Part shown: in pieces, positions 15,965 to 25,049 of the stretch | Layout: each line of letters starts with the position of its first letter | Numbering within the stretch: position 1 is the stretch's first letter | NCBI RefSeq assembly: GCF_004217545.1 | Contig: NZ_SHKY01000001.1 | Span: 620,001-684,000, forward strand | Source of the DNA: Krasilnikovia cinnamomea | GTDB lineage: Bacteria > Actinomycetota > Actinomycetes > Mycobacteriales > Micromonosporaceae | DNA length: 64,000 nt | Direction: 5' to 3' | Notes under the pieces: generated by a model | What the model was told of the DNA's origin: nothing | Seen by the model: only the letters and a program-made list of their open reading frames with translations | Database searches by the model: none | Translations under genes and position numbers: made by a program

Positions 15965-17212
15965 ATGAGCAGCGACTGGACGGGCGCGGTCTATCTGGGC
16001 GTCGATCACGGCATGTGGCGGCCCCGGACCTGGCAGGACGTGCTGGATGCCGCCGCCGGAGGGCTGCTCGACGAGTCGCGGTGGGTGGACCTCAAACGCG
16101 AACTCAAGGCTGGCCGGCCCGGCAACCACGACCTCGCGATCGACGTCTCGGCGATGGCATTGGAGGGCGGCCTGCTCATCTACGGCATCGTCGATCGCGA
16201 CAGCCACGCCGGCGAGGTCGTCGGCGTGGAGCTGCGCGGCCTCGCGGACCGGGTCGATCAGGTCGTACGGACGAAGCCCCACCCGCCGGTGCGGGTCCGC
16301 TGCGTCGAGATTCCGGACCCGGCCCGCACCGGGTGGGGCTGCCTGCTGGTGATCGTCGCGCCCAGCCCACAGGCGCCACACATGGTCGACAACGTCTACT
16401 ACGGGCGCGGCGACAAGGCGAACCACAAGCTCAGCGACCAGGACGTCCGGCAGGCGATCAGCGTCCGGGCGCAGCATCAGCACGACTTGTCGCGGCAGCT
16501 ACGAGTGCTGCGCGATGAGGACCCGACGCCGCAGCCTCACGAGCAGGCGCACCTGTACGTGATCGCGCAGCCGTTGGCGGCGCGCGACGACGCGATGGTG
16601 GAGCTGATCACGGGACCGCAGCTGCAGCCAACCTTCCAAGTGTTGGCCAGGGACATCACGGCGGAGCTGCAGTTCGAGTGGGCGCCCCACCTGACCCATG
16701 TGACCAGGCCGCAGCGCCGAGCGGACGGGGTCGCCTTTACCTCCTACCGCGAGCGGGATCGCATCATCGAGACCGACCTTCTCGAGCTGGTGTTGCGCGA
16801 GGACGGTGGGGTGGCGCTGACCTGCGGCCGCGGCACCGACTGCGGGCGGAGTGACCCAGAACGCTTCGTTTTCCCCGCTCTAGTTCTAGGTCTCACGCAT
16901 TGCCTGCTCAGCCTGGCCGGGCGCCTGGCCGAGCAGGTCAGCGGCTATCAGGGCCAGTGGGCGGTCGGTGTGCTGCTGGACAACCTCAAGGACGTGAGCC
17001 CGTGGGACGGCCGTTCCACCTGGGGAGACATGGGCGTGCCCTACAGCCGCGCAGAGTACGAGCTGCTCGCCACGACCACCACGGAGGAACTGGTCGACGA
17101 CACCGCCCTGGTCGTGGAGCGCCTCCTCGGTCGTCTCATGCGCGGCCTGGAGGTGGACGGACGATACCTGCCCTACTCGGCTGATTCGCTGCGCAGGACT
17201 CCTGGCCTCTGA
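15965..17212 (+). CDS. Schlafen-type AlbA_2 domain protein
   Basis: 415 aa. Residues about 20-150 form an AlbA_2 (Schlafen) nucleic-acid-binding domain: acidic/basic signature WVDLKRELKAG, then DLAIDVSAMALEGGLLIYGIVD and ... VVGVELRGLADRVDQVV. A YYGRGDKANHKLSDQDVRQAI segment closes the domain. The C-terminal 230 residues are not recognised. Bacterial proteins of this type occur as solitary genes in accessory islands and some are linked to tRNA/RNA cleavage or phage defence, but no role can be shown here. It stands alone after a 278-bp gap. Confidence 0.7.
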   Translation: MSSDWTGAVYLGVDHGMWRPRTWQDVLDAAAGGLLDESRWVDLKRELKAGRPGNHDLAIDVSAMALEGGLLIYGIVDRDSHAGEVVGVELRGLADRVDQVVRTKPHPPVRVRCVEIPDPARTGWGCLLVIVAPSPQAPHMVDNVYYGRGDKANHKLSDQDVRQAISVRAQHQHDLSRQLRVLRDEDPTPQPHEQAHLYVIAQPLAARDDAMVELITGPQLQPTFQVLARDITAELQFEWAPHLTHVTRPQRRADGVAFTSYRERDRIIETDLLELVLREDGGVALTCGRGTDCGRSDPERFVFPALVLGLTHCLLSLAGRLAEQVSGYQGQWAVGVLLDNLKDVSPWDGRSTWGDMGVPYSRAEYELLATTTTEELVDDTALVVERLLGRLMRGLEVDGRYLPYSADSLRRTPGL

Positions 17213-17383
17213 CCCGTATGTGAATGTCGTTCCACTCAGTGTAGGTTCTCGCCGAAGATGTCGGAGCTCCGGGCCAGTGAGCTGCCCAGTGTCACGGCTT
17301 CTCACCGGAATGTCGGTCCGGATTTCTCACCGACCTGGCGGTTTCCTCGTCGAGCGCGGCCGGGTGGTGCGTAGGGTCTGCGC

Positions 17384-17929
17384 ATGCCGGATGACGTCAA
17401 GATCAGGCCGAGTGCTCGTGTCGTGCTCCTGGATGAGGACGACCGAGTGTTGATGCTCAAGATTCATGACCCTGCTGCGGCTCGGGGGCCCAATCCGATC
17501 ACGGCTGATTTCTGGCTGCTGGTGGGCGGTGGGGTGGAGCCAGGTGAGACCTATGAGCAGGCGGCCCGCCGTGAGGTCTTCGAGGAGACCGGAATCCGAG
17601 ACGTCTCGATCGGCCGATGCGTGTGGACGCAGGAGAAGCTTGTGGCCGGCACTGCCGGCGAGCCGTGGTTGGTGACCGCCCGGTTCTTCGTCGCACGGGT
17701 CTCGGCGCGCTCGGTGGTCGACTTCGGCAGCCACGAGCCGCTGGAGGCGTCAACGATTGAGGGATATCACTGGTTCTCGCATCAGGAGATCCTCGAGCGT
17801 GAGGGTCGGGAGACGTTCCTGCCTCCCGGGCTGGGCAGGCTGCTGGGTGACGTCCTCAACGACGTCCACGAGGGCCCTGTCTCGCTCACGGATGCTGCGG
17901 AGGTCGCGAGGGCTCCGTCAGACGAGTAG
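17384..17929 (+). CDS. Nudix hydrolase
   Basis: 181 aa with a textbook Nudix box at about residues 48-70: GGGVEPGETYEQAARREVFEETGI fits GX5EX7REUXEEXGU. The enzyme would cleave a nucleoside diphosphate linked to another group using Mg2+. The N-terminal strand (IRPSARVVLLDEDDRVLMLKI) is typical of actinobacterial Nudix proteins. The substrate cannot be inferred. Convergent with the LD-carboxypeptidase remnant. Confidence 0.85.
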   Translation: MPDDVKIRPSARVVLLDEDDRVLMLKIHDPAAARGPNPITADFWLLVGGGVEPGETYEQAARREVFEETGIRDVSIGRCVWTQEKLVAGTAGEPWLVTARFFVARVSARSVVDFGSHEPLEASTIEGYHWFSHQEILEREGRETFLPPGLGRLLGDVLNDVHEGPVSLTDAAEVARAPSDE

Positions 17930-17980
17930 GGATCCGGGGGCGTTCGGAGTTGGCGGCAAGGCGTTGGCCTGCGGTGTGCC

Positions 17981-18826
17981 TCATGAGCTGCCCAGCGGTG
18001 GGTCAGGGCTGCTGTCCATTCCCAGCTTCCTGTAAGCGTGGGTGGTCCTCATGCCCCGGCTGGCTGGCTGGCTGGTGAGCGTTCCCGCGTTGGCGTCGAG
18101 GACGGCTGGGACACCCTGGGCGACGACGGCCTGTTCGTCGCCGTGGCCGATCGGAAGGCCGCCGAGCACCGGAACGCCGAGTTCGCCGAGTTGCTCGGCG
18201 AGGACCTGCTGCACGGTCGGCGACGGTCCGTCGCCGTGGTCGCATTCGGTGAACTGGCCGACCGCGACGCCCGCGACGCCGTCAAGCCAGCCGGACTGCT
18301 TCAACTGCACGATCGAGCGGTCGATGCGGTATGGCTCCTCGCCCGCGGCCTCGATCAGCAGGATCGCGCCGGTGAGGTCGAGCCGGTGGTGGGTGCCCGC
18401 CGTGGTGGCCAGCATGGTCAGGTTGCCGCCGAGCAGCGTTCCTTCCGCACGGCCGGGCACGCGGACGTCGAAGGTGTCCTCGTTCTCGTCGGCGGTCACG
18501 ACGATGGGGTCTGTGGTCATCAGCGCCCGGCGGGCGCCGTCATGCAGATTCGACAGTCGGGGGCCGTGCACCGTTGGCAGCCCGGTTTCGCACCACAGGG
18601 CGACGTGTAGCGCGGTGATGTCGGAGAAGCCCATGAAGAGCTTGGGATCGGCCCGTACGGCGTCGAAGTCGAGCGCGTCGACGATGCGCTGCGCGCCGTA
18701 GCCGCCGCGGAGGCAGACGACGGCGCGTACGTCTGGATCGTGGAAGGCAGAGTTGAGGTCGGCCAGGTGGCTATCTCCGCGGATGTGGACACCGTTTGAA
18801 CGCCGCTTTGGACACCGCTTGATCAT
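17981..18826 (-). pseudogene. LD-carboxypeptidase (peptidase S66, MccF-like), 5' truncated
   Basis: The frame matches the S66 family from about residue 19 on: LADLNSAFHDPDVRAVVCLRGGYGAQRIVDALDF, MGFSDITALHVAL, GRAEGTLLGGNLTML, LLIEAAGEEPYRIDRSIVQLKQSG, GHGDEQAVVAQGVPAVLDA. About 55-60 N-terminal residues of the usual protein (the first Rossmann strands) are missing and are replaced by 18 unrelated residues. The break coincides with IS21-like terminal sequence just upstream at about 18830-18860. Probably inactive. Confidence 0.7.
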
Positions 18827-18828
18827 CG

Positions 18829-18870
18829 GCGGATTTCATGTCTGCGAGTTTCGGCACCACTGCGTCCGGC
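18829..18870 (+). repeat. IS21-type terminal sequence remnant
   Basis: TGTCTGCGAGTTTCGGCACC at about 18840 resembles the terminal repeats of actinobacterial IS21 elements (TGT..GCGAGTTT.GGAGCC), also present at 20240-20310 and 20886-20960. It sits at the truncation point of the LD-carboxypeptidase gene. Confidence 0.4.
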
Positions 18871-18912
18871 CGCTGTGGCGCCCCAAGCAGCAGGGATGCC
18901 GTAACGGCTATG

Positions 18913-19644
18913 TCAGAGGGGGACGATCCCGCCGCGTTCGATCCTGATGGCTACGCCGGTTTTGGCGGCGAGGGCCTGCGCGAGTGCGGCGTCCGCTGCG
19001 GGGATGCCCTCGGCCGGCGGATGGATGTAGTCGCCTCCGACGGTGACGCCGTCGAAGTCGATGTCGATGGTTCCGACTGAGCCCACTTTGAAGTTCTGGA
19101 ACACGCCGGTGCCCGAATCGATGGAGATGAGCTGTTTCGCGGCCTGTTCGAGGTCGTCCCTGCTGTAGTTGCGCTGCTGGATGGAGATGGGAATGCGCCG
19201 GCGGCGGGCCTCGTCCACGATCTGCCGCTGCACAGCGTCGGGCGGCCCGTGCCAGACCAGGATGGCGGAGCCGGCATCCGGGTCGACGATCGTGAAGCTG
19301 AACCCGCTGGTCTTGATGCCAGGCAGGGCTTCGATCCAGTAGTTCAGATCGCTGAGCAGTTCCTGGCGGCGCCAGAGAGCCTCCTCGGAGGCCAAGTCGT
19401 AGCTCGACGCCATGGGATGGGGCTTGTCGACTGCCGGTTTACTGGCCGCCGGTTCACTGACGGCGGCCGCCGCGGCATGCATCCCGGTGATACCGGCGAT
19501 GGCGGTGAGGGCGACGACCGCGGAGGTCAGGAGCAGACGGCGCCGCACCGGGCCGGAACCCGACATCAGGTCGGCCGACGACTCGTCCGAGCGCACAGAA
19601 CCATCGGGGTCGGCCGGGCTGACGGCGTCTTCATCGAAAGTCAT
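18913..19644 (-). CDS. Membrane-anchored or secreted protein, function unknown
   Basis: 243 aa. A charged N-terminus of about 34 residues is followed by RRRLLLTSAVVALTAIAGITGMHAAAAAV, a signal anchor or signal peptide. The extracytoplasmic part has a helix-rich region and then IDSGTGVFQNFKVGSVGTIDIDFDGVTVGGDYIHP, a beta-rich fold. The overall look resembles the pro-region-like, protease-less proteins found in actinomycetes, but no catalytic motif is present. I do not recognise the family. Confidence 0.6.
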   Translation of the reverse strand: MTFDEDAVSPADPDGSVRSDESSADLMSGSGPVRRRLLLTSAVVALTAIAGITGMHAAAAAVSEPAASKPAVDKPHPMASSYDLASEEALWRRQELLSDLNYWIEALPGIKTSGFSFTIVDPDAGSAILVWHGPPDAVQRQIVDEARRRRIPISIQQRNYSRDDLEQAAKQLISIDSGTGVFQNFKVGSVGTIDIDFDGVTVGGDYIHPPAEGIPAADAALAQALAAKTGVAIRIERGGIVPL

Positions 19645-20370
19645 CTCGTTCCTCGCTCCGCCTGGTCACGGCTGAGCGGGAATGATAGCGCCGGTTTCAG
19701 ATTCCGGGACCCCTGTCCATGTTCGGATCGACAGCCAGGGCTCACCGCGGCGGGTGGTGACTTTCATCCCGCGAGATCACCTCTCGAACACCAATACTCC
19801 GCAGGGTGCCGTCTCACGAACTCTCGGTAATCAAGACGATCTTGAACACCTATGGGAGCGAGTCCGTGCCGACTCAGGACGAAATCCGTACCCGACTCGG
19901 AATCCCAGTTCGTGCCCCGACACTTGCTCGTGTTGTCCTTTGCCAATGAAGCGTGTCCGTTTGCCAACGAACATTGTCTCCGGCGTAGTCCGAAAGGGTG
20001 ACGTCACCGCCTTGGAGGGACGGATCTCCGTGGACCCGATCCATGCAGGGCACCGAGGCCGTTCCCGGTAGCGCGGCCGGATAGCCGCAGGCCAGCAGGT
20101 TGGCGAGACAAACTCCAGTGGCAAGAACGTGGCCCGAGACAGGGTTGGATGTCACGAGCAGACTTCGATGGCAACGGACAACACCCCGCCCGCGGGGGGC
20201 GCGGCTGGGCGTGGTTCTGTCAGTGATTCCGAGAGCCGGTGATACGTGATTTTCGGAGCCGCCTGGCGGCTCCGGGAGTTCGTGTCGGTGAGTTTGGGAG
20301 CCACCTGCCCGGGCCCGGTAGACGGGCCGCTGCCGTTGTAGATCAGTTACTGCAGCGGTGGAGCTGGGCG
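19645..20370. other. Stretch without a supported gene; IS21-like ends at about 20240-20310
   Basis: Only short frames without protein-like features occur here. At 20245-20310 two terminal-repeat-like sequences (TTTTCGGAGCCGCCTGGCGGCTCC and GAGTTTGGGAGCCACC) indicate a decayed IS21 end. Confidence 0.45.
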
Positions 20371-20814
20371 CTACTGGCGCGTCGGACGGCGCGGTCCCGC
20401 GAACCGTCGGCGTAACCATCGAGGTAGCTCGCGCCGCCTCACGAACATGCCGACGTCGCTTGCGGCATGAAATGCGTAACCGCGGATTTGAGCGTGATGT
20501 AGCGGTGTCCGGTCGCTCAGGGCGCAACGCAGCTGCCTGACCAGATCGCCGTCGATCGCCTGGTGCAGGCGGGCGTAGTGGCCGAGTGACTGTAATGCGT
20601 TGGCCCTGGTTTGGGCGTTCGGCGACATCAACGCTCGCTTGATTCGCGGAAGCGCGACTTCGGAATCAGGATGGTTGAGCACCAGCGCGAGCAACGCGAC
20701 GCCCGCATGTTCGTCGTTCCGGTCGACGGCCTCGTCAACCGCTTCCGGCCGTTCGACGACCCCGATCCAACTGCCAATGAACCAGGGCTGATCGCTCGTC
20801 ACGCCGAAGATCAT
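20371..20814 (-). CDS. Small HEAT-repeat-like protein
   Basis: 147 aa, all-helical. Repeated helix pairs such as HAGVALLALVLNHPDSEVALPRIKRALMSPNAQTRANALQSLGHYARLHQAIDGDLVRQLR fit HEAT/ARM repeats. Such small solitary proteins are sometimes annotated as immunity-like, but there is no partner next to it. It lies between two IS21 remnants; the start is taken from the in-frame ATG at 20814. Confidence 0.5.
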   Translation of the reverse strand: MIFGVTSDQPWFIGSWIGVVERPEAVDEAVDRNDEHAGVALLALVLNHPDSEVALPRIKRALMSPNAQTRANALQSLGHYARLHQAIDGDLVRQLRCALSDRTPLHHAQIRGYAFHAASDVGMFVRRRELPRWLRRRFAGPRRPTRQ

Positions 20815-20880
20815 GCCACGTGACCCACCGCACCGGCTGGCAGAGGACGCCAGGCTGGATCAGACATGTGGCTCTGGAGC

Positions 20881-20968
20881 TGGACTTTGTCCGCGAGTTT
20901 GAGAGCCATCCAGCGAGGTCCTCGATCGGGTGGATCCGATGGTTCGGCAGTTTCGGAGCCGGCTGAGC
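20881..20968 (+). repeat. IS21-type left end with repeated terminal motifs
   Basis: TTTGTCCGCGAGTTTGAGAGCC at about 20886 and GGCAGTTTCGGAGCCGGCTG at about 20945 are two copies of the terminal motif, upstream of the istA fragment. Multiple terminal repeats at the left end are a known feature of IS21 elements. Confidence 0.5.
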
Positions 20969-21006
20969 CGGTGGGCGCATCGGCGGGTCTGGACGGAGGC
21001 TGGCCG

Positions 21007-21855
21007 ATGCCGCGGATGTCGAAGATTGAGATGTTCGCGGCGATCCGCAGGGACTCGCGCGAGGGTGTGTCGGGTCGGACGCTCGCATTGCGGTACGGCG
21101 TCAGCCGGAACACGGTCGCGGAGGCGTTGACCTCGGCGGTGTCAACCCCGCGGAAGAAGGCGGCCCGGCGGCCGTCGCGGCTGGATCCGTTCAAGCCGGC
21201 GATCGACGACATCCTGCGCACGGACCTGAGCGCGCCGCGCAAGCAGCGGCACATGATTCGGCGAACCTATGCGCGGCTGATCGATGAACATGGCCTGCGT
21301 GACGTGTCGTATCAGGTGGTCCGGGCCTACGTCGCTGACCGGAAACCGGAGATCCGGGCAGAGGTGGGAAAGGGCCCGGCGACGGTGTTCTTCCCGCAGA
21401 CGCACCGGCCCGGTGCCGAGGCGGAGGTGGATTTCGGCGAGGTCGTGATCAACCTGCGGGGAACACCAGTGACCTGCATGTTGTTCGCCTTCCGGCTCTC
21501 CTTCTCCGGCAAAACGGTGCACCGCATCTTCGCCTCGGGCGGCCAGGAGGCATTCCTGGAGGGCCACGTCCATGCGTTCAACGCGCTCGGAGGGGTGCCA
21601 GTTGATCATGAGTGGGCGGGGTTGATGCGTCAGCGCTGGATTCGCCGAGAGGGTGCCCCTCCCAGCGCCCATCTACAGGTTTCGAGCCTCGCGTTCTTGG
21701 TGGATCTTGGCTGGTGGGCGCCAAGGACACCCTGCGAATGGTTGATACCTGAGTACGCCGCAGGTCTGGTGCTGCGATTCAAGCGCCCGCTGCTGACCTG
21801 TCAGGACCGCCTGAGGCTCCGCGATGGGCGTCGGTGCACCGTCGCCCCCCGGTGA
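21007..21855 (+). pseudogene. istA: IS21-family transposase IstA, 3' truncated
   Basis: Residues 1-200 match IstA: HTH MSKIEMFAAIRRDSREGVSGRTLALRYGVSRNTVAEAL, basic linker, then the DDE domain start PGAEAEVDFGEVVINLRGTPVTCMLFAFRLSFSGKTVHRIF with the first Asp. The match stops at GHVHAFNALGGVPVD (about nucleotide 21606), where the family normally continues with the second catalytic Asp. The remaining 80 codons are unrelated. The second Asp, Glu and the whole istB partner are gone, so the element is dead. Confidence 0.75.
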
Positions 21856-21879
21856 TCCGGCCCGACGGTGCACCGACGC
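21828..21879 (-). terminator. Stem-loop terminator of the secreted I36-like gene
   Basis: Perfect 17-bp arms (GCGTCGGTGCACCGTCG and complement) with an 18-nt loop, 15 bp beyond the stop codon of the leftward gene ending at 21894. Confidence 0.6.
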
Positions 21880-21893
21880 GGTGTGTGCTGGTG

Positions 21894-22295
21894 TCAGAAG
21901 GTGGGGTAGCCCGCGCATGAGGTGCCGCTGAGGCGCTTCACGGAGGTGATCTGGTCGTTGAACCGCCACTGCTGACTGTCGAGGTCGCTGATGCGGCGGC
22001 CCGGCGTGATGCAGTACCGGCGACCGGTGTAGTTCGGGTCCGCGTACAGCACCCAGGCGACGTCGCTCCGGTTGTAGAGCGAGGTCGCCTCGTCGTCCGG
22101 GTTGATGCGCGGATTGCTGACCCAGAAGGGCCAGTTCTGGCCGCTCAGGCTTTGGTGCTCGCCGAGAATCAGCGGCGAGTCGGCCGTGGCCGCGCCGGGG
22201 TGGGTCGGCGCCGCGCTGGCACCGCTCGCGCCCAGGCCGACCACTGCGGCGGCGCCGGCCAGCACCAACGCCGCCCTGCTCGGGATGGTGTGCAT
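21894..22295 (-). CDS. Secreted I36-like/beta-gamma-crystallin-fold protein
   Basis: 133 aa. A Sec signal peptide (RAALVLAGAAAVVGLGASGASAAP) is followed by a small beta-rich domain with two Cys and the motif VAWVLYADPNYTGRRYCITPGRRISDL, as in the peptidase inhibitor I36 / crystallin-type proteins of Streptomyces. It would act outside the cell, perhaps as a protease inhibitor. Start at 22295 is chosen because GAGAGGGAA precedes it at a suitable distance. Confidence 0.7.
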   Translation of the reverse strand: MHTIPSRAALVLAGAAAVVGLGASGASAAPTHPGAATADSPLILGEHQSLSGQNWPFWVSNPRINPDDEATSLYNRSDVAWVLYADPNYTGRRYCITPGRRISDLDSQQWRFNDQITSVKRLSGTSCAGYPTF

Positions 22296-22500
22296 GTGCA
22301 GTTCCCTCTCATCGGTTTCCATGACCAGCGAAGCGGCCGGGTTGCAGATCCGCGCCGGTCCGATTCACTGCATTCACCATCGTCAATGGAAAGTCGGAGG
22401 GGTATTCGCAGTCCTGCGTATCCGCGCCTCCCGTCCGGCGCCGAGCCTCGCCGGCACTGCGGCAGAAGACATCCATTACCATCGATGCTTAGCTGGAGCG

Positions 22501-23404
22501 ATGAATGCGGCGGCGCGTGAGCTGACGAGCAAAGACCTGCGACGGGTGCTGGAGTTCGCCCGGGCCACGGGCGAGGACGACACCACCGAGCCGACGTCTC
22601 ACCTGCTGGAGCGCATCGTCCCGATCGTCGGCAGCGACCTGGCGTGGTGCGCTCACGTCGACATCCCGCAGCGGTCTGTGTCGAGTGTGGGACCGCCGGG
22701 ACATCCCAGAGTCAGCCTTCGGGAGGGCTTCGCCGAGGCGTTTCGCGAGCATCCCGGGTTCGTCGCCGTGCAGCAGGGGCGGCTGCAGCCGGGCACACCG
22801 ATGGCGGTGTCGGACCTGATCGACCGGCGGGGCCTGCGGCGCCTGCGGCTCTACGTCGACCACCACCGGCCGTTCGGTATCGAGGACCAACTGTGTCAGG
22901 TTGTCTCCTGCCGGCCGCAGGTGGACGGGGCGCACCTCGACGAGGATCCCACGACAGGTGGACTTGCTGGTGATCAGCCGCGCTCGTCCCGGGTTCTCCC
23001 GCCGGGACCGCGCGGTCGTGGAACTGCTCGCCGGCTTCCTGCGCCAGGCGATGCGCCGACATGCCCGGCAGCGAAGCGCCGCCGCGATGCACCGGCAGGC
23101 GATCCGGGTGAGCCGGGCCGCCCAGGGATGGGCCGGGCTCACCGCTCGGGAACGGCAGGTCGTCGAGCAACTCGGTACGGGCGTCAGTGACCGGGAAATC
23201 GCCCGTGCCTTGGCGGTCAGCGAACACACCGTGCACAAGCACCTACAGCACGTGTACGGCAAACTAGGCGTGGGTAGCCGCGCCGAAGTCCTTGCCGCCG
23301 TGTTGGCCGGCGAACCGCCACCGGCAGCGGCACCATCCGGATCAGTTGCTGGTGCGCCGCGCCCGTGGGCGCAGGATGCGGCGTCAGTCCAGGAAACCTC
23401 ATAG
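22501..23404 (+). pseudogene. LuxR-family transcriptional regulator split by a frameshift
   Basis: The first frame (from ATG 22501) encodes an N-terminal sensor-like domain ending at IEDQLCQVVSC. A +1 shift at about 22945-22962 is needed to continue into LLVISRARPGFSRRDRAVVELLAGFLRQA and the C-terminal HTH (LTARERQVVEQLGTGVSDREIARALAVSEHTVHKHLQHVYGKLGV). The two parts together have the usual length and order of this LuxR group. Either the gene is recently broken or there is a sequencing error. The HTH itself is perfect. Confidence 0.7.
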
Positions 23405-23419
23405 GAGACCGCGATTTCA

Positions 23420-23450
23420 CGTGGGAGGGCACCTCGGGTGCCCTCCCACG
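23420..23450. terminator. Bidirectional stem-loop terminator
   Basis: Perfect 14-bp arms CGTGGGAGGGCACC and complement around a TCG loop, between the convergent LuxR gene and the small membrane-peptide gene. Confidence 0.75.
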
Positions 23451-23485
23451 GTTTGTCCCGGTCTCCGCACCAGGGGGACTATGAG

Positions 23486-23662
23486 TCAGGAGAGGAAATA
23501 GCAGGTGGTTATCCCGGCACCGAAGGTGAAGGCACCGGCGCCACCGCCGGCTTTGAGGGCTTCCAGGAGTGTCGTGCCCGACCTGGACCAGATCCAGGTG
23601 GTGATCGTGCCGACCAGTAGCGCAAGCAGGATGATCACCACTAGCCATGGAGCCTTCGTCAT
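23486..23662 (-). CDS. 58-aa single-pass membrane peptide
   Basis: The peptide begins MTKAPWLVVIILLALLVGTITTWIW, one strong membrane helix right at the N-terminus, followed by SRSGTTLLEALKAGGGAGAFTFGAG, a Gly/Ala-rich second hydrophobic stretch. It lies 31 bp downstream of the sigma-like gene and in the same direction. Clean start, stop and terminator context support a real gene although it is short. Function unknown; a membrane effector or anti-sigma-like partner of the upstream protein is conceivable. Confidence 0.6.
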   Translation of the reverse strand: MTKAPWLVVIILLALLVGTITTWIWSRSGTTLLEALKAGGGAGAFTFGAGITTCYFLS

Positions 23663-23693
23663 TGAGCTACCGCCTTCGTGTCCGTCATTGTGA

Positions 23694-24953
23694 TCATTCC
23701 TGGATGGTTCGGGCGAAGCGGGTCGCCTGCTGGAGAATGTGGTCTAGCCGCTTCGAGACGGCGCTTTGGGTGCGGTATCCCATGGCCTCTGCCACGTCAG
23801 TCAGTTTGGTTAAGCCGCTGCGGAGCAGCACGACGATGGTGCGGTCGCGGGTGTCCAGGAGCGCAAGGAAGTCACCGAACAGCATCTGGTCGATGACTTC
23901 GGTTTCCGGTCCGTGGACGGGGATGACATCGTTCAGCTCGACGAACTTGACCTGGACCTTGGCTCGCTTGTGGTAAAGCTTGCGCTCGAAGTCCTCCTTC
24001 GCGCCGCTCCAGTGCTGCGAGAAGTCGTCCTCGCAGCGATGCGAGCGGACCGCATCGAGGATTCCGCGTAGCCGACCGGTGGCGTCGGCCGCCTCGACCG
24101 TATGCCGGACGACCTCGGCGGCCTCCTCCTCACCGTGCCAGAGGTCCCCACCCATCCGGGGGTTGGCTCGCGTCGCCCCGGGCAAGACCGAGCCGTCCAT
24201 CAGCGACACCGGTCCTGGGGCGACATCGTTGTCCACCACCGGGAACTCCCGTAGATAGTCCTCTAGCACCTGGGTGACGGGTGGGAGCCAGAAGTCCAGA
24301 TTGTGAGCCAAGATCCGGATGGGGTCGTCCCGGGTGAACTTGCTGATCCCGGATTTGGGCTGCGGCATGAGGTGCCGCCAGACGGTGCCAGCCCAGGCCC
24401 GCGCCAGCCGGTCCTGGAAGTCGGACGGAAGGTACTCGTCGATGTTCTCCACCTCGCTGACGAAGGGCCACTGGCCACGCTTCAAGAACGGAAGGCGGTG
24501 TCGCTGCAACGCGGCTCGGGGCAGCAGGTGGAACAGTGGCGCGTACTCGTAGTAGCCCGACGTGGTGCGCGGGACGAAGATGACGTTGACGTCGCCCTGG
24601 TCGGCGATCTTGTAAAGCGGTGGCGGCAGGTCCTCGTCGTCGAAGAAGCGGCGACGGAACTGCGCGGCCTCCCACAGCAGATTCCACTTGGAGATCGCAA
24701 TTGACAGCTTGGTATTCGCGTCATCCCAGAGACCGAGCCTGAGCGGGACGGTTACGTACTCGGGCCGCGCCGGTGTCTGCGCCCGGACCACGGCCTTGAG
24801 CATGAACGCCGCGGACAGGTTCGCCATCCATGGGTATTCCTCCGGCGCCGCTCGGTCACACCCTGGGTCAAGCAGCGGGCCGTAGTCCTCGTCGTCCAGG
24901 TGGTCGGGCTCGCCGGTCATGATCACGTCCGCTACCTCGATGTCGTTGTTCAC
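23694..24953 (-). CDS. Unusual 419-aa protein with sigma-region-4-like C-terminus
   Basis: The last 60 residues (FLALLDTRDRTIVVLLRSGLTKLTDVAEAMGYRTQSAVSKRLDHILQQATRFA) are a sigma-70 region-4-type helix-turn-helix. The N-terminal 340 residues resemble no sigma region 2 that I can see. They are mixed alpha/beta with conserved-looking Trp and Pro (PWMANLSAAFMLKAVVRAQ, KWNLLWEAAQFRRRFFDDEDLPPPLYKI, LAHNLDFWLPPVTQVLEDYL). It is followed by a 58-aa membrane peptide. I do not recognise the family. Confidence 0.6.
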   Translation of the reverse strand: MNNDIEVADVIMTGEPDHLDDEDYGPLLDPGCDRAAPEEYPWMANLSAAFMLKAVVRAQTPARPEYVTVPLRLGLWDDANTKLSIAISKWNLLWEAAQFRRRFFDDEDLPPPLYKIADQGDVNVIFVPRTTSGYYEYAPLFHLLPRAALQRHRLPFLKRGQWPFVSEVENIDEYLPSDFQDRLARAWAGTVWRHLMPQPKSGISKFTRDDPIRILAHNLDFWLPPVTQVLEDYLREFPVVDNDVAPGPVSLMDGSVLPGATRANPRMGGDLWHGEEEAAEVVRHTVEAADATGRLRGILDAVRSHRCEDDFSQHWSGAKEDFERKLYHKRAKVQVKFVELNDVIPVHGPETEVIDQMLFGDFLALLDTRDRTIVVLLRSGLTKLTDVAEAMGYRTQSAVSKRLDHILQQATRFARTIQE

Positions 24954-25049
24954 GGTCTACCTCACGACGCTTGACCGCGGTTCTGTTCCAACGACTTCTA
25001 GTGAATTGCCGACCAACGGAGGCGGCCCCTTGGCGCGGCGGCCTCGGGG

